Assembly (NCBI RefSeq): GCF_934294775.1
Contig: NZ_CAKRAH010000009.1
Location: 20,122 to 84,121, forward strand
DNA: 64,000 nt
Source: an uncultured Dorea sp.
GTDB lineage: Bacteria; Bacillota; Clostridia; Lachnospirales; Lachnospiraceae
Direction: 5' to 3'
Shown: positions 50,327 to 58,279 of the stretch, one piece after another
Position numbering within the stretch: the first letter of the stretch is position 1
How the letters are laid out: every line of letters starts with the position of its first letter
The notes under the pieces: generated by a model
Told to the model about the DNA's origin: nothing
Seen by the model: the letters and a program-made list of their open reading frames with translations, nothing else
The model's database searches: none
Made by a program: the position numbers and the translations under genes

Positions 50327-50816
50327 AGAGCAGATCATGAATGAAATTAAAGAAGTGCTGAAAGAACTGGACGGGCAGGGAAGAATGAAGCATACGCAGA
50401 AATATATGCAGCACAGTGACATATCCGTATATAAGCACTGTATCAGTGTGGCATATACAAGTGTGGAACTTGCTGAGAAGTTCTCATGGGATGTAAATCG
50501 AAGAGAACTGATCAGAGGAGCATTGCTTCACGACTATTTTCTGTATGACTGGCATGAAAAAGATGGAGGACACCGGTTTCATGGTTTCATACATGCAGGG
50601 CGTGCACTTCAGAATGCGAAGAGAGATTTTGAACTTACCAGACGGGAAGAGAATATCATTTTGCGTCATATGTTTCCGCTGAATATTGTCCCGCCAATGT
50701 GCAAAGAAGCGTGGCTTGTCTGCCTGGCGGATAAGATCTGTGCATCGAAAGAGACTGTAATCGGAAGAATACATGACCGGAAGAAGAAAAATAAAAAGAA
50801 TGCGAAGCAAGAATAG
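50319..50816 (+). CDS. HD-domain phosphohydrolase
   Basis: 165 residues from the ATG at 50319, which overlaps the Nudix end by 8 bases; an ATG at 50337 is an alternative. HD metal-site residues are present: His in VYKHCISVAYTSVELAE, the HD pair in ALLHDYFLYDWHEKD, and a later His in RFHGFIHAGRA and Asp in CLADKICA. Such small HD proteins are phosphohydrolases of nucleotides. Coupling to a Nudix enzyme suggests a shared nucleotide clean-up role, which is inference. Confidence 0.87.
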   Translation: MYKEQIMNEIKEVLKELDGQGRMKHTQKYMQHSDISVYKHCISVAYTSVELAEKFSWDVNRRELIRGALLHDYFLYDWHEKDGGHRFHGFIHAGRALQNAKRDFELTRREENIILRHMFPLNIVPPMCKEAWLVCLADKICASKETVIGRIHDRKKKNKKNAKQE

Positions 50817-50935
50817 GAAGCTGGTAAGAAATCAGTTGACGTGCCATATACCCTACTATTATAATAGGAATTGCGCTGTAAAATCGCAGGAAGAATATAG
50901 ATGGTGAAAGAATAAGAATAATCGGAGGAAAGAAT

Positions 50936-51718
50936 ATGTTAAATCAGTTTTCCAGAACACAGCTTCTTCTCGGAGCTGACAATATGGACAGACTGGCAAA
51001 TGCAAAAGTTGCAGTCTTTGGAATCGGTGGTGTCGGCGGATATGTAGTAGAGGCACTGGCAAGAAGCGGTGTAGGTTCATTTGTATTAGTGGATGACGAT
51101 AAAGTATGTCTGACCAATATAAACCGTCAGATTATCGCAACAAGAAAAACAGTTGGAAAATACAAAGTAGATGTCATGAAAGAAAGAATTCTGGAGATCA
51201 ACCCAGATGCAGAAGTAGAAGTAAGAAAATGCTTCTACCTTCCGGAAAATGCACATGAATTTGCATTTGAAGAATACTCTTATGTTGTAGATGCCGTGGA
51301 TACAGTTACTGCAAAAATCGAGATCATCATGCGTGCCAAAGAGGCAAATGTACCGGTAATTAGCTGTATGGGAGCGGGAAATAAACTGGACGCATCTGCG
51401 TTCCAGGTAGCAGATATCTACAAGACAAAGATGTGCCCGCTTGCAAAAGTAATGCGAAGAGAATTAAAAGCCCGTGGCGTAAAGAAACTGAAGGTAGTAT
51501 ATTCAGAAGAAAAAACGGTACGCCCATTGGAAGATATGAGCATCAGCTGCAGAAAACACTGTGTCTGCCCACCGGGAACAGCAAGAAAATGTACCGAGAG
51601 AAGAGACATCCCGGGAAGTATTGCATTCGTACCATCGGTAGCAGGACTGATCCTTGCAGGTGAGGTTGTAAAAGATCTGACGATCAATCAGTATGGACGC
51701 GGAGATGAAGAAGCGTAA
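50936..51718 (+). CDS. tcdA: tRNA threonylcarbamoyladenosine dehydratase
   Basis: 260 residues of the E1-like ThiF/MoeB fold; closes t6A37 in tRNA to its cyclic form using ATP. The nucleotide loop GIGGVGGYVVEALARSGVG is near residue 30, DDDKVCLTNINRQ follows, and the TcdA-type DAVDTVTAKIEII and SCMGAGNKLD blocks are present. GGAGG precedes the ATG. Separate transcription from the HD gene is likely, with a 119-base gap. Confidence 0.95.
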   Translation: MLNQFSRTQLLLGADNMDRLANAKVAVFGIGGVGGYVVEALARSGVGSFVLVDDDKVCLTNINRQIIATRKTVGKYKVDVMKERILEINPDAEVEVRKCFYLPENAHEFAFEEYSYVVDAVDTVTAKIEIIMRAKEANVPVISCMGAGNKLDASAFQVADIYKTKMCPLAKVMRRELKARGVKKLKVVYSEEKTVRPLEDMSISCRKHCVCPPGTARKCTERRDIPGSIAFVPSVAGLILAGEVVKDLTINQYGRGDEEA

Positions 51719-51786
51719 GAAGAGGGATGTATAAAGCATTATATGTCAAAAAGAGGATATAAAATAGATTATAGAATGACAATATT

Positions 51787-51814
51787 TTGACATTTTTCGT
51801 AAATGCTTTATAAT
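51787..51814 (+). promoter_or_regulatory. Promoter of the DUF6465-like gene
   Basis: TTGACA (51787-51792), 16-bp spacer, TATAAT (51809-51814), 41 bases before the ATG. Confidence 0.88.
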
Positions 51815-51855
51815 AGAAGAAGTAACGATTTATTATAAATTGAGGAGGTTAACAC

Positions 51856-52173
51856 ATGAAGAAAAATAGAAGAAACAACAGACCAGCAGCAATTGCAACT
51901 GCAAAAGATACAACAAAGGCAATCGAAACAAGAGCCGGTGTATTAAAAGAGGCAGCTGACGAGAAGAAAGAAGCAAAGACAAGCATCTACCTTCAGTACA
52001 TGGGGAAAGAAGTCAGCACAGAAGAAATTACAAAAAAAGTTCAGGATGCATGGGTAAATGCGACAGGTAAGAGCGTTGCAGATATCAAGACACTGAACAT
52101 CTACATCAAACCAGAAGATGCAGCAGCATATTATGTAATCAACGAAGAAACAACAGGGAAAGTAGAGTTATAA
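51856..52173 (+). CDS. DUF6465-like small protein
   Basis: 105 residues. A basic N terminus (MKKNRRNNRPAAIATAKDTT) precedes a compact domain TSIYLQYMGKEVSTEEITKK, DIKTLNIYIKPEDAAAYYVI, ending NEETTGKVEL. I recall this as DUF6465, common in Lachnospiraceae; the name is from memory. A near-consensus promoter and GAGGAGG ribosome site indicate strong expression. Function unknown; the basic tail may bind nucleic acid. The long rod-like inverted repeat begins 10 bases after its stop. Confidence 0.8.
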   Translation: MKKNRRNNRPAAIATAKDTTKAIETRAGVLKEAADEKKEAKTSIYLQYMGKEVSTEEITKKVQDAWVNATGKSVADIKTLNIYIKPEDAAAYYVINEETTGKVEL

Positions 52174-52183
52174 TTGTTTTTTA

Positions 52184-52456
52184 TACACTAGTTGATTGGA
52201 TTCCCGGTCCTTCCGTAAGCCTTGCTATCCGGGCTGGGAGCCACTCCGTGAAGTAAGAAGTTATAAGAGGTCGCGAAGCCCCTAAAAGCAATAGAAAGAT
52301 GGCCCAAACTCGCCGTTCGGCTCAAACAGTGGACCATCTTTCTATTAACGGGTCTTCGCGACCTCTAACAACTTCTAGAACTTCACTACGAATGCACCCA
52401 GCCCGGATAGCAAGGCTTACGAAAGTCGTGACAGGAACCGGAAGTGCATAAAACAC
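52184..52456. other. Long rod-like inverted repeat element, member 1
   Basis: About 270 bases that fold almost end to end. Arms: CGTAAGCCTTGCTATCC through GGGCTGGG (52214-52238) pairs perfectly over 25 bases with 52397-52421; AGAGGTCGCGAAG (52266-52278) with CTTCGCGACCTCT (52354-52366); AATAGAAAGATGG (52290-52302) with CCATCTTTCTATT (52334-52346). It starts TACACTAGTT and soon has TCCCGGTCC, like the element at 63897. No open frame of note. It lies between convergent genes. It could be a MITE-like element, a structured RNA or a long bidirectional terminator. Confidence 0.8.
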
Positions 52457-52459
52457 CAA

Positions 52460-52804
52460 CTATCCGCAATATTTCCGCACGTCTTCCTCCAACGCATCCA
52501 CCTGCGCAGTTAATTTCGCAGTCTGCTCATCTGAAAGACTTCCAAGAACCGCATTCATATCCGCTTCAATTTTCCCCGGATTATAAGGCACCTCCAGTGC
52601 GAAATCGCTGAAAGCACGCAGTTTCTGAAAATACGTATTCGTCTCCGGTTCTTCGCCTCCTGCGCGGCACATCTGATACATGGTGACGCAGTCTGTGGCG
52701 TCCTGGTCTGTACATTCTTTGCAGATCCATTTTCCAAAGTAATAATAAGTGCTTCCAACCTGATAAAGGAATCCTGGAAGCTTTAATAAGCGTTCTGTTA
52801 ACAT
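52460..52804 (-). CDS. Small Cys-containing hypothetical protein
   Basis: 114 residues, AGGAGG just upstream of the ATG (complement at 52802-52804). Sequence: MLTERLLKLPGFLYQVGSTY, then WICKECTDQDATDCVTMYQM with several cysteines, and a helical acidic C terminus (SDEQTAKLTAQVDALEEDVR). The CxxC plus further Cys may bind metal. No signal peptide and no family recognised. Its stop lies directly beside the rod-like repeat. Confidence 0.75.
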   Translation of the reverse strand: MLTERLLKLPGFLYQVGSTYYYFGKWICKECTDQDATDCVTMYQMCRAGGEEPETNTYFQKLRAFSDFALEVPYNPGKIEADMNAVLGSLSDEQTAKLTAQVDALEEDVRKYCG

Positions 52805-53192
52805 GAAAAAACCTCCTTAATCTGTCGTAGATCCACAGGCGATTGCTTTTTAAGCGGCAAAGCGGCCGAAAAAACAGAAAGCCGTTGGTCATTCTCTTTT
52901 ATAAGTATCCCGTGAATTTACACAAAAGTCAAGTTAGATTTGAATGCTGAAAATGAAAACTAAAATGAAAGATGTGGTGTATGATATGCCACAAAAAGTT
53001 GTATTGTATCTCGTATTTCTTTTGGAAAAATATAAGTTTAGTGCATAAAAATGCAGAAGTTACATCATTTTCTTTGTAAATTGCTAAAAAGTGTCGTATA
53101 ATGAATTAATGTATGTTAGAATGTTAATTATACAAATAGATTATATGAGCGTAGTTTTAACACGCGTACATATATAATGTATGGAGAGAAGA
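52805..53192. other. Divergent intergenic region before the EamA gene
   Basis: 388 bases, AT-rich. It holds the ribosome site of the minus-strand gene at its left and the + strand promoter at 53074-53102 at its right. No gene or repeat seen in between. Confidence 0.5.
53074..53102 (+). promoter_or_regulatory. Promoter of the EamA transporter gene
   Basis: TTGTAA (53074-53079), 17-bp spacer, TATAAT (53097-53102), about 90 bases before the start. Confidence 0.72.
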
Positions 53193-54077
53193 ATGAGGGT
53201 AAAAAATGGTGTAATGTTGTTCCTGACAGCATTTATATGGGGAACGGCATTTGTAGCACAAAGTGTGGGAATGGATTATCTGGAGCCTTTCACATTCAAT
53301 GGTGTGAGAAGCCTGATCGGGGGCATAGCACTTTTGCCGTGTATCTGGCTTTTGCATAAGCTGAATGGAGAAAGCAAGAAAGAAGAATCTGGAAAAGTTC
53401 TGTTAATCGGAGGTCTTGCGTGCGGAGTATTATTGTTTGCGGCGAGCAGCCTTCAGCAGATAGGACTGAAGTACACGACGGCAGGAAAGGCAGGATTTAT
53501 CACAGCATTTTATATCGTGATCGTTCCGGTACTTGGAATTTTTCTTCATAAGAAGATCGGATGGAAGATATGGCTTGCGGTAGTACTGGCACTTGCCGGA
53601 CTTTATTTTTTATGTATTACAGAGTCTTTTTCAATAGGAAAAGGAGATGTTCTGATATTTCTTTGTGCATTGATATTTGCAGTGCATATCCTGGTCATTG
53701 ATTATTTCTCGCCGAAAGTGGATGGTGTGAAGATGTCATGTATTCAGTTTTTTGTCTGTGGAATATTATCACTTCCTTTTATGTTTACAATAGAGACACC
53801 AAAGGCTGCGGCTATGACAGCTGCATGGATGCCACTTTTATATGCAGGTGTGCTATCCTGCGGTGTAGCTTATACATTACAGATACTTGGTCAGAAGAAT
53901 GTGAATCCGGCGGTTGCATCCCTGATTTTAAGTCTGGAGTCGTGCTTTTCTGTACTTGCAGGCTGGATCGTTCTGGGAGAGCGGCTTTCGCTCAGGGAAT
54001 CAGCAGGATGTGTGCTGATGTTTGCGGCGATTATACTGGCACAGCTCCCGGATAAGAAGGCAATGGTAGAAAAGTAG
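53193..54077 (+). CDS. EamA/DMT-family transporter
   Basis: 294 residues, ten membrane helices in two EamA repeats (first from GVMLFLTAFIWGTAFVAQSV, second from DVLIFLCALIFAVHILVIDY). The end of the second repeat has SLESCFSVLAGWIVLGERLS, the typical SLEPV-like motif. Family members export amino acids, nucleosides or drugs; the substrate is unknown. The ATG at 53193 is chosen because GGAGAG precedes it; 53181 lacks a ribosome site. The gene is 27 bases before dtd. Confidence 0.9.
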   Translation: MRVKNGVMLFLTAFIWGTAFVAQSVGMDYLEPFTFNGVRSLIGGIALLPCIWLLHKLNGESKKEESGKVLLIGGLACGVLLFAASSLQQIGLKYTTAGKAGFITAFYIVIVPVLGIFLHKKIGWKIWLAVVLALAGLYFLCITESFSIGKGDVLIFLCALIFAVHILVIDYFSPKVDGVKMSCIQFFVCGILSLPFMFTIETPKAAAMTAAWMPLLYAGVLSCGVAYTLQILGQKNVNPAVASLILSLESCFSVLAGWIVLGERLSLRESAGCVLMFAAIILAQLPDKKAMVEK

Positions 54078-54104
54078 TAAGAAGATGCAGCAGGAGGATA
54101 AAAG

Positions 54105-54551
54105 ATGCGTTTTGTGATCCAGAGAGTTACGAACAGCAGTGTAAAAGTAGACGGGGAAGTGATCGGTCAGATCGGAAAAGGTTTTATGGTTCTGATCGGA
54201 GTTGCGGATACGGATACAAAAGAGATTGCAGATAAGATGATAAAAAAGATGATCGGTCTTCGTATTTTTGAGGATGAAAATGGTAAGACCAATTTGTCGC
54301 TTGAGGCAGTGGAAGGGGAACTGCTGCTGATCTCACAGTTTACATTGTATGCAAATTGTAAAAAAGGAAACCGCCCAAGCTTCATAGAAGCAGGAAAACC
54401 TGATATGGCAGAAGAGATGTACGAATATATCATAGACAGATGCAAAGAACAGGTTCCTGTCGTAGAACGGGGCAAATTTGGAGCAGATATGAAAGTAAGT
54501 CTGGTGAATGACGGACCGTTCACCATCGTACTGGATTCGGAAAGATTGTGA
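54105..54551 (+). CDS. dtd: D-aminoacyl-tRNA deacylase
   Basis: 148 residues, removes D-amino acids (and glycine) from mischarged tRNA. MRFVIQRVTNSSVKVDGEVI at the start, the active motif SQFTLYA near residue 78 and NRPSFIEAG near residue 89 are intact. CAGGAGG precedes the ATG. Probably co-transcribed with the EamA transporter. Confidence 0.97.
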   Translation: MRFVIQRVTNSSVKVDGEVIGQIGKGFMVLIGVADTDTKEIADKMIKKMIGLRIFEDENGKTNLSLEAVEGELLLISQFTLYANCKKGNRPSFIEAGKPDMAEEMYEYIIDRCKEQVPVVERGKFGADMKVSLVNDGPFTIVLDSERL

Positions 54552-54573
54552 TAAAAATATGAGTATAAAATCA

Positions 54574-54596
54574 CGAACAAAAGTTCGGGGGGGGGG
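54574..54596 (+). promoter_or_regulatory. Ten-G tract in the ribosome-binding position of the REC-GGDEF-EAL gene
   Basis: CGAAC-AAAA-GTTCG (54574-54587) forms a small hairpin running straight into ten consecutive G (54587-54596). The tract ends 5 bases before the ATG at 54602 and takes the place of a Shine-Dalgarno sequence. A change in tract length would alter the spacing between the G-rich site and the start codon. Confidence 0.85.
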
Positions 54597-54601
54597 ACGA
54601 T

Positions 54602-57418
54602 ATGGTAGAACAGAAGAAAAAGATATTAATTGTAGATGATTCTGAGATGAACCGTGAGATTCTGATCAGTATGCTGGAAGATGAATACGATATTATAGAA
54701 GCCGAAGACGGACAGCAGGCAGTTTGCATTATGACTGAGAACCATAAAGACTTGTCCCTTCTTCTTTTGGATATGAATATGCCGGTTATGAATGGCTATG
54801 AAGTCCTTCAGGTTATGAAAGAAAGACTCTGGCTTGACCGTATACCGGTTATCTGCATATCAGCAGATTCCTCTGATGATACAATTGGAAGAGCCTATGA
54901 ACTGGGGGTCAGTGATTACTTTGCAAGACCATTTGACGCAGCAGTTGTCTTAAGAAGAGTACATAATACGATTGCGCTTCATGATAAATCTATGGGGAAT
55001 TTCCAGGATGCGATTGGTATGCTGTCGGCATTCTATTACCTGATCTTAAAGGTGAATCTGACGACGGACAGTTATCTGATCTTAAAAGATGGAGTTGAAG
55101 ATCAGGAAAAGTATTTTAATGAACAGACATCATTCTATGACAGAGTATACAGTTTCATAGAAAAAGAATACATTTATCAAGATGACGAAAAGGATTATCT
55201 GGAGTTCTGCAGCCTGCAGCGCTTAAGAGAGGCATTTGCCGGTGGATCCAAACAGGAAAGTATCCGTTACAGGAGAAAAGTCGGTAATGAATTCAAATGG
55301 GTATCCGTAACCATGATATGCAGTGAAGAGTACCAGCCGGATAATCAGGTGGTGATGCTGTATGTACAGGATATTAATGATGATTATCTGAAGCAGTTAG
55401 ATGAAGTTATGCGTAAAACCACGGATTCTCTTGGAACCGTGACGGTGAATGTATCAGAAGGATATTGCGTGTCATGTGCGGTAAAAGATAAGAGCATGAA
55501 TATGGCCGGTGAAAAAGAAAGGCTCAACTCTTATGTAAGACGTCTGTCACAGTATGCAATTGGTTGGGAGGACCGGATCAAAGCAGAAGAATTGTTTTCA
55601 CAGGAATCGCTGCTACAGAGTTTTGAAAATGGAAGGACGAATGTTTCTATGGAGACGGTTGTGCAGGGGGATGACGACGAAAAGATCCGTATGTTCCGTG
55701 TGGCAATTGAGATGGCGAGAAATTCGGTGACACAGAAGATTGAAGGTGTCATGTATTTCCTGGATATTACAGAGAGTTACCTTGCGGAGAAAATCCCGCA
55801 GCTTTTATATCAGAAGAGTTTTGAAAAGATCGCCCTGATCGATGCGAGAAGAAAACTGATCAATATGGAATCAACGGAAGAATTCAATGCGTACCGTTAT
55901 CTAAACACAAAGATTAATTACGATGTGTATGTGCATGATATCATCGGCGCGACCGTTCCGCCACAGGAGAGGGAACGGTTGACGGGATATATGGATCTGG
56001 ATCATATCTGTGAAGAGCTGGATCTGAACGGACGTTATTCTTATACAATCCATCAGATCAGCGAAGACGGTGAAAAACGGCTGAAAGAATATAACTGTAT
56101 GTATCTGTTTAAAGAACTGGGAATCATCCTGGCAGTGACAGAAGATATCACAGAGCTTTCCGGTAAGGATGTGCTGACCGGCGGCTATAACATGCAGGGA
56201 TTTATTCATGAGGCTGAAAATATATTCAGACACTGCAAAGACAGAACGGATTATGTAGTGCTTTACTTTAATGTCCGTAATTTTAAAGCGGTAAACGAAC
56301 TTTTTGGCATTGATAACGGAGATAAAGTTCTCCGGATGATTCACAAGCACTTAAAAGAATCAAGCCTGAAGCCATGCATTACTGCAAGGGTGGAAGCAGA
56401 CCAGTTCACTTGTCTGATCCGTAAAGAGGATCTGGATCTGGAAGCGCTTTCGGGACTGTGTGAATGGAATTTTGCACATGATGGAAAGATGATGCATATC
56501 TTATGTGGATGCGGTATCTTCTATGTGGAAGACAAGCCGATGAGTATCAACGGAATGATTGACCGTGCAAAGATTGCAAAAAGATATATTAAAGATGAGT
56601 ATGTCAAACCATATAATATCTATGATACCACGATGAAGTCACATTACATCAACCGGGCGGAGCTGACAGGAGAGCTGAAAAACGGACTTGCACAGGAGCA
56701 GTTCAAAGTGTATTATCAGCCGGTCATCGATGCAAAGACAGAAAAAATTGTATCTGCGGAAGCACTGATCCGTTGGATCCATCCACAGAGAGGCTTTGTA
56801 TCACCGGCAGTATTCATCCCGGCACTGGAAGAAAGCGGTCATATCTCAGAACTGGATTTTTACGTGACAAAGAAAGTATTTGCATTTGAAAAAGAACGTT
56901 ACAACCAGGGAAAGAAGATCGTACCGGTATCGATCAATCTGTCATGGATGGATTTTTATGACGAGACGATGATGAGCTGGATTGATCAGAATGTAGGAGA
57001 GTATCAGGAACTTGGCATCAAGTCAAGATTCGAGATTACGGAGACTTCGTTCGAAGCAATGAAACAGAACCGTAACAATATTCTGGAAGCACTGCAGGCA
57101 AAAGGTGCAATGACATTGTTGGATGACTTTGGAAGTGGTTATTCATCATACGGAGTACTTCAGGATTATAATTTTGATATTCTGAAGATCGACATGAGTC
57201 TGGTCCGCCAGATTGAGACGAATCCGAAGTCCAGAAGCATCTTAAAGTCTATCATCGAGATGGCGCATGAGCTGGGTATGAAGCTTGTGGCAGAAGGTGC
57301 GGAGACAGAAGAGCAGGTAGCATTCCTGAAAGAAAATGACTGTGATTATATCCAGGGGTATTACTATTCGAAGCCGCTTCCGGAAGATGAATTTATTGAA
57401 TTTATGGAGACACATTAA
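54602..57418 (+). CDS. Response regulator with degenerate GGDEF and intact EAL domain
   Basis: 938 residues. A REC domain (1-130) with phospho-acceptor Asp in LLLLDMNMPVMNG and acidic pair VDD; the conserved Lys-Pro reads Arg-Pro (YFARPFD). A long PAS-like region (130-520) follows. The GGDEF domain (about 525-680) reads VEADQF at its signature near residue 597, so it should not make c-di-GMP. The EAL domain (690-935) keeps AEALIRW, the Asn in SINLSWMDF, DDFGSGYSS and the late EGAETEEQ/QGYYYSKPL, so a c-di-GMP phosphodiesterase is predicted. No partner kinase adjacent. Confidence 0.93.
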   Translation: MVEQKKKILIVDDSEMNREILISMLEDEYDIIEAEDGQQAVCIMTENHKDLSLLLLDMNMPVMNGYEVLQVMKERLWLDRIPVICISADSSDDTIGRAYELGVSDYFARPFDAAVVLRRVHNTIALHDKSMGNFQDAIGMLSAFYYLILKVNLTTDSYLILKDGVEDQEKYFNEQTSFYDRVYSFIEKEYIYQDDEKDYLEFCSLQRLREAFAGGSKQESIRYRRKVGNEFKWVSVTMICSEEYQPDNQVVMLYVQDINDDYLKQLDEVMRKTTDSLGTVTVNVSEGYCVSCAVKDKSMNMAGEKERLNSYVRRLSQYAIGWEDRIKAEELFSQESLLQSFENGRTNVSMETVVQGDDDEKIRMFRVAIEMARNSVTQKIEGVMYFLDITESYLAEKIPQLLYQKSFEKIALIDARRKLINMESTEEFNAYRYLNTKINYDVYVHDIIGATVPPQERERLTGYMDLDHICEELDLNGRYSYTIHQISEDGEKRLKEYNCMYLFKELGIILAVTEDITELSGKDVLTGGYNMQGFIHEAENIFRHCKDRTDYVVLYFNVRNFKAVNELFGIDNGDKVLRMIHKHLKESSLKPCITARVEADQFTCLIRKEDLDLEALSGLCEWNFAHDGKMMHILCGCGIFYVEDKPMSINGMIDRAKIAKRYIKDEYVKPYNIYDTTMKSHYINRAELTGELKNGLAQEQFKVYYQPVIDAKTEKIVSAEALIRWIHPQRGFVSPAVFIPALEESGHISELDFYVTKKVFAFEKERYNQGKKIVPVSINLSWMDFYDETMMSWIDQNVGEYQELGIKSRFEITETSFEAMKQNRNNILEALQAKGAMTLLDDFGSGYSSYGVLQDYNFDILKIDMSLVRQIETNPKSRSILKSIIEMAHELGMKLVAEGAETEEQVAFLKENDCDYIQGYYYSKPLPEDEFIEFMETH

Positions 57419-57521
57419 ATAGCAGAATATTATAAAAAAGAATATTTTAATCAAATCAGACAGCGGAGCGGACTGCGAATATCCGCCTGGCTATCGGAAT
57501 GATAAGATATTAAGAGAGAAT

Positions 57522-57568
57522 AAGAGATACAACTGATCGGAAAAAGATCGGATGTATCTCTTGTTTTA
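57522..57568 (+). terminator. Terminator after the EAL gene
   Basis: AAGAGATACA (57522-57531) pairs with TGTATCTCTT (57553-57562); GATC pairs with GATC inside; followed by GTTTTAT. Confidence 0.82.
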
Positions 57569-57646
57569 TACCTGAAAATATAATTTGAAATCTAATTAAA
57601 TAATTGTAAAAATAACGGGGATAAATATTAAATAAATATAAAAAAG

Positions 57647-57678
57647 TTGACATTATTGGTAATAATGACTAATATAAT
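57647..57678 (+). promoter_or_regulatory. MarR operon promoter with embedded palindrome
   Basis: TTGACA at 57647-57652 with TAATAT at 57670-57675 (17-bp spacer); TATAAT at 57673-57678 would need 20. The palindrome CATTATT-GGT-AATAATG (57651-57667) fills the spacer and fits a MarR operator. The gap 57419-57718 otherwise contains only the EAL-gene terminator. Confidence 0.75.
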
Positions 57679-57718
57679 CGTTAGACTTCTAATTAATTAA
57701 CGAGAGGAGGAAGAAAGG

Positions 57719-58219
57719 ATGGAACGAGAGATGGAGACATCCGTATTTTTTTCGGTATTTCAGCTGATGCAGTTTATGAAGTATCAGGCGATGAAACGGA
57801 TGGAAGAGTTAGATATTAAGCCAAGTCAGGCAGGAATTCTTTTTTCGCTTCACTGCTGGGGAGAATTGTCTCAGAAACAGCTGGCAGAGAAGATTGGAAT
57901 CACACCGCCGTCGATGACGGTTGCAATCCGCAAGATGGAAGAACTGGGGTATGTGGTTCGTAAGCATGATGAGAATGACCAGAGAGTGATCAAGATCAAG
58001 CTTGCTCCAAAAGGAGAAGAATGTATCGAAGGAGTCAGAAGGGTTGTATATGATATGGAGGAGGTCATACGTCAGGGAATCTCGAGAGAAGAGATGCTTC
58101 TGATGAAGCGATTGCTGACAGAGATGAAGAATAATCTGTTAGAGTCCAAAGACTTCAAAGGCATGGATATGAAGACCATCATGGAAAAGACACGTCCTTC
58201 AGGAAATAAAGAACTCTAA
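57719..58219 (+). CDS. MarR-family transcriptional regulator
   Basis: 166 residues. Winged helix: ELSQKQLAEKIGITPPSMTV, then AIRKMEELGYVVRKHDENDQ and RVIKIKLAPKGEE (the DxRxxxLTxxG wing). Long flanking helices form the dimer. GAGGAGG lies 9 bases before the ATG. It is first in an operon with two ABC exporter half-genes, so it most likely represses them and itself through the palindrome in its promoter, with a small toxic ligand as inducer. Confidence 0.95.
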   Translation: MEREMETSVFFSVFQLMQFMKYQAMKRMEELDIKPSQAGILFSLHCWGELSQKQLAEKIGITPPSMTVAIRKMEELGYVVRKHDENDQRVIKIKLAPKGEECIEGVRRVVYDMEEVIRQGISREEMLLMKRLLTEMKNNLLESKDFKGMDMKTIMEKTRPSGNKEL

Positions 58220-58279
58220 TTGTCATCCAGAAAGGATTTCAACATATAACAATACAGAAAGGAAAGGCAGAAAAAAGAT

